In this document: one piece after another, positions 1-6,342 of the stretch
Layout of the letters: each line of letters begins with the position of its first letter
How positions within the stretch are numbered: position 1 is the first letter of the stretch
Assembly (NCBI GenBank): GCA_000431075.1
Contig: HF986881.1
Coordinates: forward strand, 1 to 9,529
Reading direction: 5' to 3'
Length of the DNA stretch: 9,529 nucleotides
From: Firmicutes bacterium CAG:555
GTDB lineage: Bacteria; Bacillota; Clostridia; Oscillospirales; Oscillospiraceae
Translations under genes and position numbers: made by a program
Notes under the pieces: model-generated
Told to the model about the DNA's origin: nothing
The model's database searches: none
The model's input: only the letters and a program-made list of their open reading frames with translations

Positions 1-55
1 TACATGTCCGCAATGTGCGGTTTGGGGACACAAAAACCGAAATTTTTTTAAAAAA

Positions 56-1465
56 TTATTTTGCCTTTACCGAAACCGTGTTGCTGTAGGCCGAGGCGAT
101 GTTTTTGCCGTTTACGACCTTGACGGATTTAACCCTGTAATAATACTTAGTGTTCTTCTTTGCGCCGGTGTTGGTATAGTTAGTTCGGGTGGTGCTGTCC
201 CAATAGCTGAAATTTATGCCATCGGTCGAACGGTATATCCAATACTTTGTTGCGCCTGAAACTGCGTTCCAGCTTATTTTCGGTTTGCCGTTTGATGTAG
301 TTATCTTTGCACTCGGTGCGGCGGTGGAAACAAGCAGGCTCTTTGCACCGCTGTACGCCGAGGCGACATTCTGCCCGTTCACGACGGCAACTGCTCTGAC
401 CTTATAATGGTAGGTCGTGCCGACGGCCGTGCTCTTGTTGAGATAGCTCGTTTTAGTCGTTGTGTCATAGTATTTGTAATTGACGCCGTCGGTCGAGCGG
501 TATATCCAATACTTCGATGCACCGTCAACTGCGCTCCATTTGAGCTTGGGATGACCTGCCGAGGCGGTTATCGAAAGCGTAGGCGCTGCGAGCCGGAGCA
601 TCGGGAGTATCTCGGTATCGGTCTCACCGCAAATCGAGCAGGTGTATGTCTTAATTCCGTTAGAGGCATAGGTCGGCTGCACCGTCACGGTGCCGGTGTC
701 ATAATTGTGGCCGAGAGGCGGAAGGTTTTCATCATAGCTTATGCCGCATCGTGTGCACTCGTGGATGCGGAATCTTGAAAGCATACAGTCACCGGCTCGA
801 GGGCCGTCATCGTTCACATAGCCATGATAGTGACCGTTGCCGTCACGGTACTGCATCGTACCGGTTTTATAATCGTGACCAAGTGCAGGGAGCTTTTTAG
901 GCTTTGTAAGCACCGTGCCGCAGACCGAGCAGCGGCTGCCCTCTGAAAGGCCGTCTGTCGTGCAGGTCGCTTCGACCGCCGGTATTGGCTCCGCCGTGTG
1001 CTTGCCGGTTGGCTGCGTGGTGTTGTCCTTATAGCTGCTTCCGCAGGCGCAGCTATGCAGCGTGTAGCCCTCGTCGACGCATGTAGGGGCAACAACCGTG
1101 CTCTCGACATAGCTGTGCTCGGTGACCCGGACGACGACCGTTCCGACAAGCTCGCCGGTGGTGCCGTTACTCAGGCTCAGCTCGGTCGAGCCGATTTTAT
1201 TTGCCTTCACCTCAGCCCAATAGTTGGCCTTGACGACACTGCCGAAGCTCAACTTCGAGCTGCCTGTTCTGACAACAGTCAACACGCCGGTATCGGAGCT
1301 TTTCCACACGGGTGCGGCAAGCTCTCTGTCAAGTGTGATGACGTATTTTGAGGTGTTGTCGATGTGGATAACATTATCGTCCGTTTCATCGGCAAATGCA
1401 GCGACGGAAAGCGTCGTCATGAGCATGATAGCGGCAAGCAGTAGGCTTAATAGTCTCTTTTTCAT
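56..1465 (-). CDS. Secreted protein with Cys-pair repeats and two FN3-like domains
   Basis: 469-residue exported protein, probably extracellular or loosely cell-surface associated. Residues 1-25 are a classic signal peptide (KKR, hydrophobic core, AFA cleavage site). Residues ~28-118 look like a bacterial Ig-like domain (WKSSDTGVLTV, AEVKANKIGSTELSL). Residues ~118-290 hold repeated segments of the type PTC..G....C.CG / C..CG ending in LGH, common in Clostridia surface proteins and possibly metal-binding. Residues 293-381 and 382-469 are two closely similar fibronectin-III-like domains sharing KYWIYRSTDG and VNG.N.ASAYS. No sortase motif, TM anchor or SLH domain is visible, so how it is retained is unknown. 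The start is supported by GAGAGGTG about 4 nt upstream of ATG and a promoter further upstream. The domain content suggests binding or adhesion rather than catalysis, but no specific function can be assigned. Confidence 0.85.
   Translation of the reverse strand: MKKRLLSLLLAAIMLMTTLSVAAFADETDDNVIHIDNTSKYVITLDRELAAPVWKSSDTGVLTVVRTGSSKLSFGSVVKANYWAEVKANKIGSTELSLSNGTTGELVGTVVVRVTEHSYVESTVVAPTCVDEGYTLHSCACGSSYKDNTTQPTGKHTAEPIPAVEATCTTDGLSEGSRCSVCGTVLTKPKKLPALGHDYKTGTMQYRDGNGHYHGYVNDDGPRAGDCMLSRFRIHECTRCGISYDENLPPLGHNYDTGTVTVQPTYASNGIKTYTCSICGETDTEILPMLRLAAPTLSITASAGHPKLKWSAVDGASKYWIYRSTDGVNYKYYDTTTKTSYLNKSTAVGTTYHYKVRAVAVVNGQNVASAYSGAKSLLVSTAAPSAKITTSNGKPKISWNAVSGATKYWIYRSTDGINFSYWDSTTRTNYTNTGAKKNTKYYYRVKSVKVVNGKNIASAYSNTVSVKAK
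59..589 (-). repeat. Tandem FN3-like domain duplication
   Basis: The C-terminal half of the secreted protein encodes two consecutive ~88-residue units (589-323 and 322-59). They stay similar at DNA level: GGTATATCCAATACTT occurs at both ~234 and ~500. This points to an internal duplication. Confidence 0.75.
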
Positions 1466-1494
1466 AGTGCACCTCTCGGTTTTTTCTTAAGATC

Positions 1495-1523
1495 ATAATA
1501 CCGTAAGCACGAAGAATACACAA
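1495..1523 (-). promoter_or_regulatory. Predicted promoter of the FN3-domain secreted protein
   Basis: Minus-strand -10 TATTAT (1495-1500) and weak -35 TTGTGT (1518-1523) with 17-bp spacing, 30 nt upstream of the ATG. The -10 matches 5 of 6 consensus bases and the -35 only 3 of 6. It lies just downstream of the terminator at 1553-1611, which fits an independently transcribed gene. Confidence 0.5.
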
Positions 1524-1552
1524 CAAAAAGTTTTGTGACTTTGTTTATGCGC

Positions 1553-1611
1553 AAAAAAAGAGAGAGCCCTTGGGACACCCTCCGTAAGGAAGGTGCCCCG
1601 GGGCGGCTCTT
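1553..1611 (-). terminator. Strong rho-independent terminator (minus strand)
   Basis: On the minus strand AGAGCC (outer arm) and GGGGCACCTTCC pair with GGAGGGTGTCCC and GGCTCT. The inner 12 pairs contain two G-T wobbles around a TTAC loop, and the stem is followed by a run of seven T. It lies ~45 nt after the recombinase stop codon but on the chromosomal side of the proposed left att site. It therefore probably belonged originally to the large surface-protein gene that now ends at 6636, while still stopping readthrough from the recombinase. Confidence 0.85.
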
Positions 1612-1635
1612 GTATCTCAGGTTAATAAGTTTTCG

Positions 1636-1643
1636 GAAACGGT
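1636..1643. repeat. Proposed left attachment-site repeat
   Basis: GAAACGGT (plus strand) occurs here and at 6530-6537 within longer similar context (TTTCGGAAACGGTGT versus TTTCCGAAACGGTTT). It lies 14 bp downstream of the recombinase stop codon, the usual position for an IME end. The flanks form imperfect dyads, as large serine recombinase att sites do. The exact crossover dinucleotide cannot be fixed from one sequence. Confidence 0.5.
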
Positions 1644-1656
1644 GTAACCCTTGTGG

Positions 1657-3324
1657 CTATGCCGTTTTCTCTTTGTTACGCTCGGTAAGGTGCTGCTGGA
1701 AGGCTTCTTCCATCTCCTCTGGGGTCAGCTCGTGGAGGATGCCCACGCCGCTGTAATAGATGTCCAAAAGCTGCACTCGTTTGCCGTCAAGGTATCTGGG
1801 TGCATACACCACGATTCTGTCCACAAATTCGTGGATCAGCTCCGGAGTCAGAGCTTTCAGCTCCGTGATTTGCTTCACCTTCTGAATGAACCGCTGCAAG
1901 CTCTCGGTCTTATCCGTTTCGGCTTCCAGATATGCCTGCATCTCCGGGATGGCAGCCTTCAGCGTTTTTTGCTCCTCCTCGTAAGACAGAGATAATGTGG
2001 CGTAGCGCTCGTCAGATAGCTTTCCGCTGGCGTTGTCCTCGTAGATTTTCTGGATCAGGGTGTCAATCTCCGTGATGCGCTTCTTTGCCTTGCTCAACTC
2101 CCGGCGCTTGGCGGCAAGCTGTTTCTTCTTGTCCTCCGTGTAACAGTACATCTGCTTGCGGGCGAATTCCTTTTCAAACACCTGCACATTCAAAAGGATG
2201 CGCTGCATACTCTCCAAGACGATTTGCTCCACCACTTTCTCGCGGATATAGTGGGCGGAACAGACCTCGGAATTCTTGCGGTAGGAGGAGCAGAAGAAAT
2301 ACGCCTGCTCTCGCTTATAGTTGTTGGTGACACTGTAATACAGCTTCTCTCCGCAATCGGCGCAGTACAGCAGTCCCGAAAAGGGACTGACAATGCCGCT
2401 TTTCGTGGGCCTGCGGCGGTGCTTGCGAAGCTCCTGCACCAAGGCGAAGGTTTCCCGGTCGATGATGGCAGGATGGGTATCCTTGAAGATTTGCCATTCC
2501 TCCGGCGGACGCTCGATTTTCTTCTTGTTCTTGAAGGACTTGGTGGTGCTGCGGAAGTTCACCGTATCGCCGCAGTATTCCTGTTTGCCGAGGATGTCCG
2601 CCACGGTGGCAGAACACCAGTTGTAGGGCACAGCAGGCGGCTTGCTGCAATTCCTGCCGATATTGACCCAATGCTCCGTAGGCGTCGGCACCTTGGCCGC
2701 TTTCAGCCGTTTGGCGATCTGCGTGGGGCCGAGGCCGTCTATGCACCAAGTGAAAATCTGCCGCACGGTCTTTGCCGCTTCCTCGTCCACGATCCACCCG
2801 TTCTTGCTCTCCGGGTCTTTCTGATACCCAAAGGGCGGATTGGTGGTCAGCGGTGCGCCGGACATTCCCTTACTCTTGAACACATTGCGTACCTTCTGGC
2901 TGGTGTTCTTGGCGTGCCACTCGTTGAATAAGTCCTGCATCGGGACAAGGTCGCTGATGCCTTTGGCGGTGTCGATGTTGTCCATAATGGCGATGTAGCG
3001 GACGCCGAGGCTGTCGAAGCCTTCTTCCAAGAGTTGCCCCACAATGAGGCGGTTACGCCCCAAGCGGGAGTGATCCTTGACGATCAAGGTACCGATGAGG
3101 CCCTTTTCCGCCAGCTCCATAATCTCCGTGAACGCCGGTCTTGCGAAGTTCGTACCTGACCAGCCATCGTCAATGAACACACGGGTGTTTTGAAAGCCGT
3201 TTTCCTGTGCGTACTTTTCGAGGATGGTTCGCTGATTCTTGATGGACCCTGACAGACCGTCCTGCTCATCGTCGCGAGACAGGCGGCAGTACAGGGCTGT
3301 GATTTTATCCGGTTGTTTTGTCAT
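1657..3324 (-). CDS. Large serine recombinase (TnpX/TndX-like integrase)
   Basis: 555-residue DNA recombinase expected to excise and integrate the element through a 5'-phosphoserine intermediate. The N-terminal resolvase domain (~8-155) has YCRLSRDDEQDG with nucleophile Ser16, GWSGT, and KDHSRLGRN with the usual arginines (87, 90). A recombinase domain follows (~165-300; NPPFGYQKD). Next is a zinc ribbon with Cys321/Cys324 and Cys345/Cys355, a Lys/Glu-rich coiled coil (~385-470) and a DUF4368-like end (~475-540; LIHEFVDRIVVYAP). The length is normal for the family and all key residues are present, so it is probably active. I chose ATG at 3324 because AAAGGAG precedes it; a GTG five codons earlier would put the RBS inside the gene. 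It is the last gene of the element, ending 14 bp from the proposed left att repeat. Confidence 0.95.
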   Translation of the reverse strand: MTKQPDKITALYCRLSRDDEQDGLSGSIKNQRTILEKYAQENGFQNTRVFIDDGWSGTNFARPAFTEIMELAEKGLIGTLIVKDHSRLGRNRLIVGQLLEEGFDSLGVRYIAIMDNIDTAKGISDLVPMQDLFNEWHAKNTSQKVRNVFKSKGMSGAPLTTNPPFGYQKDPESKNGWIVDEEAAKTVRQIFTWCIDGLGPTQIAKRLKAAKVPTPTEHWVNIGRNCSKPPAVPYNWCSATVADILGKQEYCGDTVNFRSTTKSFKNKKKIERPPEEWQIFKDTHPAIIDRETFALVQELRKHRRRPTKSGIVSPFSGLLYCADCGEKLYYSVTNNYKREQAYFFCSSYRKNSEVCSAHYIREKVVEQIVLESMQRILLNVQVFEKEFARKQMYCYTEDKKKQLAAKRRELSKAKKRITEIDTLIQKIYEDNASGKLSDERYATLSLSYEEEQKTLKAAIPEMQAYLEAETDKTESLQRFIQKVKQITELKALTPELIHEFVDRIVVYAPRYLDGKRVQLLDIYYSGVGILHELTPEEMEEAFQQHLTERNKEKTA

Positions 3325-3338
3325 AGCTCTCCTTTCCA

Positions 3339-3390
3339 CAGCCGGATATGATTGAATTTGTAGGTGAGCCTATTCTACCATATCCGGCTG
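3339..3390. repeat. 12-bp perfect inverted repeat around the recombinase promoter
   Basis: CAGCCGGATATG (3339-3350) and CATATCCGGCTG (3379-3390) are perfect inverted copies, 28 bp apart. One arm lies in the -35/-10 spacer of the predicted recombinase promoter. The other directly abuts the ribosome binding site. It could be an operator, or an RNA hairpin next to the RBS in transcripts arriving from upstream. Confidence 0.85.
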
Positions 3391-3400
3391 CAAACTTCAA
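3372..3400 (-). promoter_or_regulatory. Predicted recombinase promoter
   Basis: Minus strand TTGAAG (3395-3400), 17-bp spacer, TAGAAT (3372-3377), with TG one base before the -10 (extended -10). The expected start near 3365 gives a ~40-nt leader before ATG 3324. It would let the recombinase be expressed separately from the mobilization genes. Transcripts from here lack the first arm of the surrounding dyad. Confidence 0.6.
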
Positions 3401-3417
3401 CGCTTTAATGCGATGAC

Positions 3418-3666
3418 CTAAAATCTGTTTATGCTTTTTGTATCGTTCAAAACGATACGCTGTACTTTGTCGGTGATATTTTCTCTTGCGTCCTCTTTGA
3501 AAAAGGCTCTTACGGCATACACCGTGCCGTCAATTTCTTTGATGAAATTCAGCGGCTGTATATAGGCGCTTCTGCGAAACCACGCTATGCGCTCTTGCTT
3601 GGTCATTGTCGCAAGGTGGTCTGTAATGTGGTCAAGCTGTGTATAGATTTCGTTATCGGCTGTCAT
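3418..3666 (-). CDS. TnpW-like small transposon protein
   Basis: 82 residues, function unknown. The C-terminal part (~42-76: EIDGTVYAVRAFF...ITDKVQRIVLND) follows the pattern of TnpW family proteins of Tn4451/Tn1549-type elements: IG.T.Y.V..HF......DK..RLI.NE. The first ~40 residues are an extra, partly helical segment (TKQERIAWFRRSAYIQPL). The start ATG overlaps the relaxase stop codon (ATGA), with AAGGGAG upstream inside the relaxase end, so translation is probably coupled. The recombinase promoter follows 18 bp after its stop. The family assignment is from the remembered consensus, not a search. Confidence 0.7.
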   Translation of the reverse strand: MTADNEIYTQLDHITDHLATMTKQERIAWFRRSAYIQPLNFIKEIDGTVYAVRAFFKEDARENITDKVQRIVLNDTKSINRF

Positions 3667-5015
3667 CGTGCGTCACGCTCCCTTCTCTGCGATTTCTTTT
3701 GCCTATGTCCTTCCTTGGCACGGTATTCATTGGCATAGAGCAAATCCGTCTTTTCCTGTATTTTGGCGGAACGCACCTCTATGGCCTTATTCAGCTTTAA
3801 CTGCTTTCGCAAGGTGGTGATCTGTTTCGTTATGCCTGCCTTTTCCCGCCGCAGGGTTTCCTTTTCGGCAGGTGCGGCACGGCGTATTCTGTTTTGCAGC
3901 TTGGTGCGGCGGGCAATGAGGGCATCCATATTCCGCTGTATCTTCTCCCGGTCTGCGTACAGATCGTCAAAGGTTTCGATTCCGTATTTGCCCATATATC
4001 GCACCTGCTGGGACAGCTCGTCCAGCTTCCGCAAGTCCTCTCTCAAATACGGACTGGTGGGCTTATAGTCGGTGTGCTTCGGTAAGTACCCAAGCAGATA
4101 GCAGTAGTGCAGATACAGCTTGTAGATGTGGCTGGTCTTATGGAACGGGCGGAACCAATCCGAAAGCTCCTGCGGCATTTGGGGCGGATAGCTGATATAC
4201 GCCCTGCGGTTACCGAAAGAAGCGTATCGTCCGAGACGGATATTCTCCGGTGTCCACCGCTCATCCAGCGTATCCAACCTTGTGAAATGCTCATATTGGG
4301 GCAATCGTATTTTCCAGTGCTTGCCGGTGAAGTCTGTGATATACCCCTTGCGCCGGAGATAATCCTCCATATAGTAGGGCGTGCGGCTGAAATCCATCGC
4401 TTCCTGCACATCGGCACGGTAGACATTGTAGCGGGTGGGCTTGCCGTTTTTCTCATCCAGCCAAACAGGACGGGAGGGGGCTTTGTGGGGCTTCTCAATG
4501 ACGGACAGCCCGTACTCCCGGCAAAGCCGGTCTGAGGCTTCTCGCAGACGCTGTTGCTCTGCTTTGGAATAATTGTACTTGCCGCCGTCCCGATAGGACA
4601 CGGAGTTGAAGCAGAAATGGCAGTGCAGATGTTCCTTGTCCAAATGGGTGGTGACAATGATCTCGAAGCGGTCGCCCCACATTTCCTTTGCCAGCTTCAC
4701 GCCGATTTCGTGGGCAAGCTGCGGTGTGACCTCCTCCGGCTTAAAGCTCTGATATCCGTGCCAGGCGATATAGCCGTCCGTCTTGCCGTAACGCTTCTTG
4801 GTGAGGATCATCTGCCGCAGAGCGGTTTCCCTCAGACAGTTGATGGCGGTGACATACTCGCCCTCCTGTGTGGCCTCCGGACGCTGGACATAGGAAAACA
4901 CATTATAGAGGTCTTGTAACTCCGGCGTTTTCGCCGCCGTCTTTTCCGGGTTCTCCACATAGTCGATAAGGTCTTTCAGCCGGCCCTCGATGTGCCATAA
5001 ACTCGTCGTAGCCAT
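3663..5015 (-). CDS. HUH relaxase / mobilization nuclease (MobP-type)
   Basis: 450-residue relaxase that should nick the element's oriT and lead the single strand into a recipient using a helper conjugation machine. The signature HLDKEHLHCHF (His124, His129, His131, His133) is the metal-binding HUH motif. The likely catalytic tyrosine is among several near the N-terminus (Tyr19, Tyr37, Tyr42), and YGKTDGYIAWHGYQSF is a further relaxase-like block. The C-terminal third (~370-440) is basic and heptad-rich, probably coiled coil and DNA-binding. I chose ATG at 5015 because GGAGGTGATCTA lies directly before it and it overlaps the mobC stop (TAATG). Longer reading to 5222 would only be the mobC region in another frame. 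The downstream TnpW-like gene overlaps by ATGA. It looks intact. Confidence 0.93.
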   Translation of the reverse strand: MATTSLWHIEGRLKDLIDYVENPEKTAAKTPELQDLYNVFSYVQRPEATQEGEYVTAINCLRETALRQMILTKKRYGKTDGYIAWHGYQSFKPEEVTPQLAHEIGVKLAKEMWGDRFEIIVTTHLDKEHLHCHFCFNSVSYRDGGKYNYSKAEQQRLREASDRLCREYGLSVIEKPHKAPSRPVWLDEKNGKPTRYNVYRADVQEAMDFSRTPYYMEDYLRRKGYITDFTGKHWKIRLPQYEHFTRLDTLDERWTPENIRLGRYASFGNRRAYISYPPQMPQELSDWFRPFHKTSHIYKLYLHYCYLLGYLPKHTDYKPTSPYLREDLRKLDELSQQVRYMGKYGIETFDDLYADREKIQRNMDALIARRTKLQNRIRRAAPAEKETLRREKAGITKQITTLRKQLKLNKAIEVRSAKIQEKTDLLYANEYRAKEGHRQKKSQRRERDAR

Positions 5016-5299
5016 TAGATCACCTCCTGCAAGTCCAGCACCAGCCGTTCGATCTCGACACAGAGTTTCAGAGCGGACGGCTCGTATTTGGCACATTCTT
5101 TTAGGTTGGAATGAGCCTTGTATAGTTCGTCCATCAGCTGCCAAAATACATCCGGTGGTTTTGGCTTCGGGTGGACGCCTCGGCAAAGCTGGCGGACATA
5201 TCCACTTTGGGTCAGTCCGCACAGGGCGCTGTTTCGTTCTAATTTCTCTTTTTCTTCTTCAGTCAGGCGTACCTTGATACGCACTTTTTCTTCCTTCAT
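5015..5299 (-). CDS. mobC: MobC-like relaxosome accessory protein
   Basis: 94 residues. The N-terminus (KVRIKVRLTEEEKEKLERNS...LTQSGYVRQLCRG) is a ribbon-helix-helix-like DNA-binding segment with the usual MobC layout. It is followed by P.PKPPD and a helical tail (LKECAKYEPSALKLCVEIERLVLDL). MobC proteins bind oriT and help the relaxase open the nick site. The three-hairpin oriT candidate lies 44-113 bp upstream. ATG 5299 is preceded by AAGGAG at good spacing. The stop overlaps the relaxase start by one base (TAATG), indicating coupled translation. An upstream in-frame GTG near 5407 would translate the hairpins and is unlikely. Confidence 0.88.
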   Translation of the reverse strand: MKEEKVRIKVRLTEEEKEKLERNSALCGLTQSGYVRQLCRGVHPKPKPPDVFWQLMDELYKAHSNLKECAKYEPSALKLCVEIERLVLDLQEVI

Positions 5300-5342
5300 T
5301 TTGTCATCTCCTTCAGTCGATTTTTTCTTTCTCAGCAGGGTT

Positions 5343-5412
5343 TCAGGGCGGTACGCCCTGAGAAATCCGCAGACCGTAAGGCTGCGGATTTGGATTGTGG
5401 GGGTCACAATCC
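5343..5412 (-). other. Candidate oriT: three consecutive hairpins
   Basis: Three perfect inverted repeats lie end to end between mobC and the next upstream gene. They are TCAGGGCG/CGCCCTGA (5343-5350/5354-5361), AAATCCGCAG/CTGCGGATTT (5363-5372/5382-5391) and GGATTGTG/CACAATCC (5392-5399/5405-5412). None is followed by a T-run, so they are not terminators. Position upstream of mobC-relaxase is typical for an origin of transfer. The nick site cannot be assigned. Confidence 0.65.
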
Positions 5413-5446
5413 GATGCTCGTTATTCCTGTGGACAGCACCTCTCGG

Positions 5447-5758
5447 TCATAGCGGCTTCTTGAAATTGTCATTTTGTCTCCGCTGATTAACGGCGGTCAT
5501 CGTCTCCTTGGCTTTGCTTCGCCTGTCCTCGGAATAGGGAGCGGTCAGCCGGACGGAGAATCGTCGGCGGTCTATCTCGAAGGTCAGGCAGCCGCACTCA
5601 TCATCGTCCGTCAGGCGGCAGTGGGCGGGATATTTTGCCGCATAGGCCGTCAGACGATTTTTCAGGTCGGTGCTGTAAGTACGGATGTTGACTGCGCTGC
5701 CGGTTTCGTCGAACCATATCTCGGTCAGCTTGTTTTTCTTCTTGATTCCTGTAATCAT
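5447..5758 (-). CDS. Unidentified mobile-element protein, 103 aa
   Basis: I do not recognise a named family, although similar small proteins seem to accompany MobC/relaxase operons of Firmicutes elements (impression, not a search). It is soluble, with no signal or membrane segment, and charged. N-terminal Lys-rich stretch (GIKKKNK); middle WFDETGSAVNIRTYSTDLKNRLTAYAAKYP; acidic DDDECG; FEIDRRRFSVRLTAPYSEDRR near the end. The alternating hydrophobic pattern suggests a small alpha/beta fold. ATG 5758 is preceded by GAGGTG at suitable distance; an extension to a GTG at 5842 has no such signal. It lies immediately upstream of the candidate oriT, with the same orientation as the mobilization genes. 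A relaxosome accessory or regulatory role is possible but unproven. Confidence 0.8.
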   Translation of the reverse strand: MITGIKKKNKLTEIWFDETGSAVNIRTYSTDLKNRLTAYAAKYPAHCRLTDDDECGCLTFEIDRRRFSVRLTAPYSEDRRSKAKETMTAVNQRRQNDNFKKPL

Positions 5759-5822
5759 TTTAAATTTCACCTCATTTCGGATTGCATTTGTAAAAGGCCT
5801 GTTTTTGCCGGAAAAGCCCCGT

Positions 5823-5927
5823 TCAAGACCGGCAGAATTCACGGATTTTCTAACGGAAACGCCGCAGACGATGAGGAGCCGTCCCGCATTTCCTCAAAAG
5901 GAACTCTGCGAAAATCCGCGGTCTTGA
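5823..5927. repeat. 18-bp inverted repeat with a 10-nt asymmetric bulge
   Basis: Left side TCAAGACCG (5823-5831), a 10-nt insertion, then CGGATTTTC (5842-5850). Right side is GAAAATCCGCGGTCTTGA (5910-5927), the exact inverse of the two left pieces joined without the insertion. The spacer is 59 nt. The structure lies at the 3' end of the 94-codon ORF and ~65 bp before the 103-aa gene. There is no T-run, so it is not a simple terminator. Confidence 0.85.
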
Positions 5928-6123
5928 CCGTAAAACAGCTTTCCCCACAAATAGGAGAAAACACGGGTGTAAAACGGAACTGTTTCCTGAATTTTTTGTA
6001 AGTTTTGCCGCTGTACCCGAATGTCGTTTTTCTATCCCTGCCCCGGAATCTCACCGCAGCGTTGCCTTGCTCACTCTCTATCGGAGAGGTTTTCGCAAGG
6101 TCATATCCCATTCGGACGGTCAT
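5839..6123 (-). CDS. Uncertain small ORF, 94 aa
   Basis: An open frame on the operon strand with no recognised domain. It is basic (MTVRMGYDL..., RFRGRDRKTTF, KTYKKFRKQFRF) and ends in a Ser-rich segment (DGSSSSAAFPLENP). The ATG at 6123 has only a distant GAGGGG (~17 nt away), a poor ribosome binding site. The 3' end runs through the bulged inverted repeat, with the stop codon inside the bulge. This may be a real element protein or just open sequence in a regulatory region; codon content does not look random but is not decisive. Its position downstream of the leader terminator means it would be the first gene affected by any attenuation. Confidence 0.35.
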   Translation of the reverse strand: MTVRMGYDLAKTSPIESEQGNAAVRFRGRDRKTTFGYSGKTYKKFRKQFRFTPVFSPICGESCFTVKTADFRRVPFEEMRDGSSSSAAFPLENP

Positions 6124-6201
6124 TCTGTTTTATATTGCCCCTCAATTGGTAGTCAGCGAGAAGGGCCGAAAATTAACCCCCTCAATAATCAACTGGGAAC
6201 T

Positions 6202-6266
6202 TTTTTGCCGTTTGAACAAAAGAATTTTTGTAAACTTTTTGTGAACGGTATCTATAACGGCAAAAA
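6202..6266. repeat. 11-bp inverted repeat sharing the terminator T-run
   Basis: TTTTTGCCGTT (6202-6212) and AACGGCAAAAA (6256-6266) are perfect inverses. In the minus-strand RNA the right copy is the T-run of the leader terminator plus the bases after it, so this stem would sequester the U-tract. It may form only after readthrough. Confidence 0.65.
6225..6246. repeat. Two tandem 11-bp repeats
   Basis: TTTTTGTAAAC (6225-6235) is followed immediately by TTTTTGTGAAC (6236-6246), 10 of 11 identical. An 11-bp period places both on nearly the same helix face, as in protein-binding iterons. AT-rich surroundings. No known family was recognised. Confidence 0.6.
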
Positions 6267-6342
6267 GAGCCGGTACACAGCACATCAAATCAGCGGGAGA
6301 TGATCTCTCGCTCTATCTTTGATGAAACTATGTACCGGCTCT
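6262..6342 (-). terminator. Leader terminator/attenuator stem-loop (minus strand)
   Basis: Minus-strand RNA can fold into a three-part stem. The outer 12 bp are AGAGCCGGTACA/TGTACCGGCTCT (6331-6342/6266-6277). The middle 7 bp are CATCAAA/TTTGATG (6318-6324/6283-6289). The inner 9 bp are AGCGAGAGA/TCTCCCGCT with one A-C mismatch (6304-6312/6292-6300). Five T follow at once (6262-6266). It lies ~140 nt after the predicted start of transcription and overlaps the 3' half of the leader ORF, whose stop codon sits inside the structure. This layout fits transcription attenuation; it may also be a plain terminator. Confidence 0.75.

Noticed and set aside
1..55. Possible terminator of the FN3-domain gene (CGGTTT/AAACCG at 18-39, CCGCA/TGCGG at 8-20)
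   Set aside because: The stems are short, mutually exclusive and not followed by a T-run on the minus strand. The true terminator may lie outside the window.
2224..2931. Plus-strand open frame opposite the serine recombinase
   Set aside because: Antisense to an intact recombinase with all catalytic and zinc residues; no independent start signals.
5016..5222. 69-codon N-terminal extension of the relaxase
   Set aside because: It reads the mobC region in another frame and has no RBS. The ATG at 5015 has an excellent RBS and overlaps the mobC stop.
5300..5407. Upstream GTG start extending MobC
   Set aside because: It would translate the oriT-like hairpins, while ATG 5299 has AAGGAG at proper spacing.
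6138..6186. CCCCTCAAT repeated at 6138 and 6178
   Set aside because: Only 9 bp and two copies, 40 bp apart; too weak to call functional.
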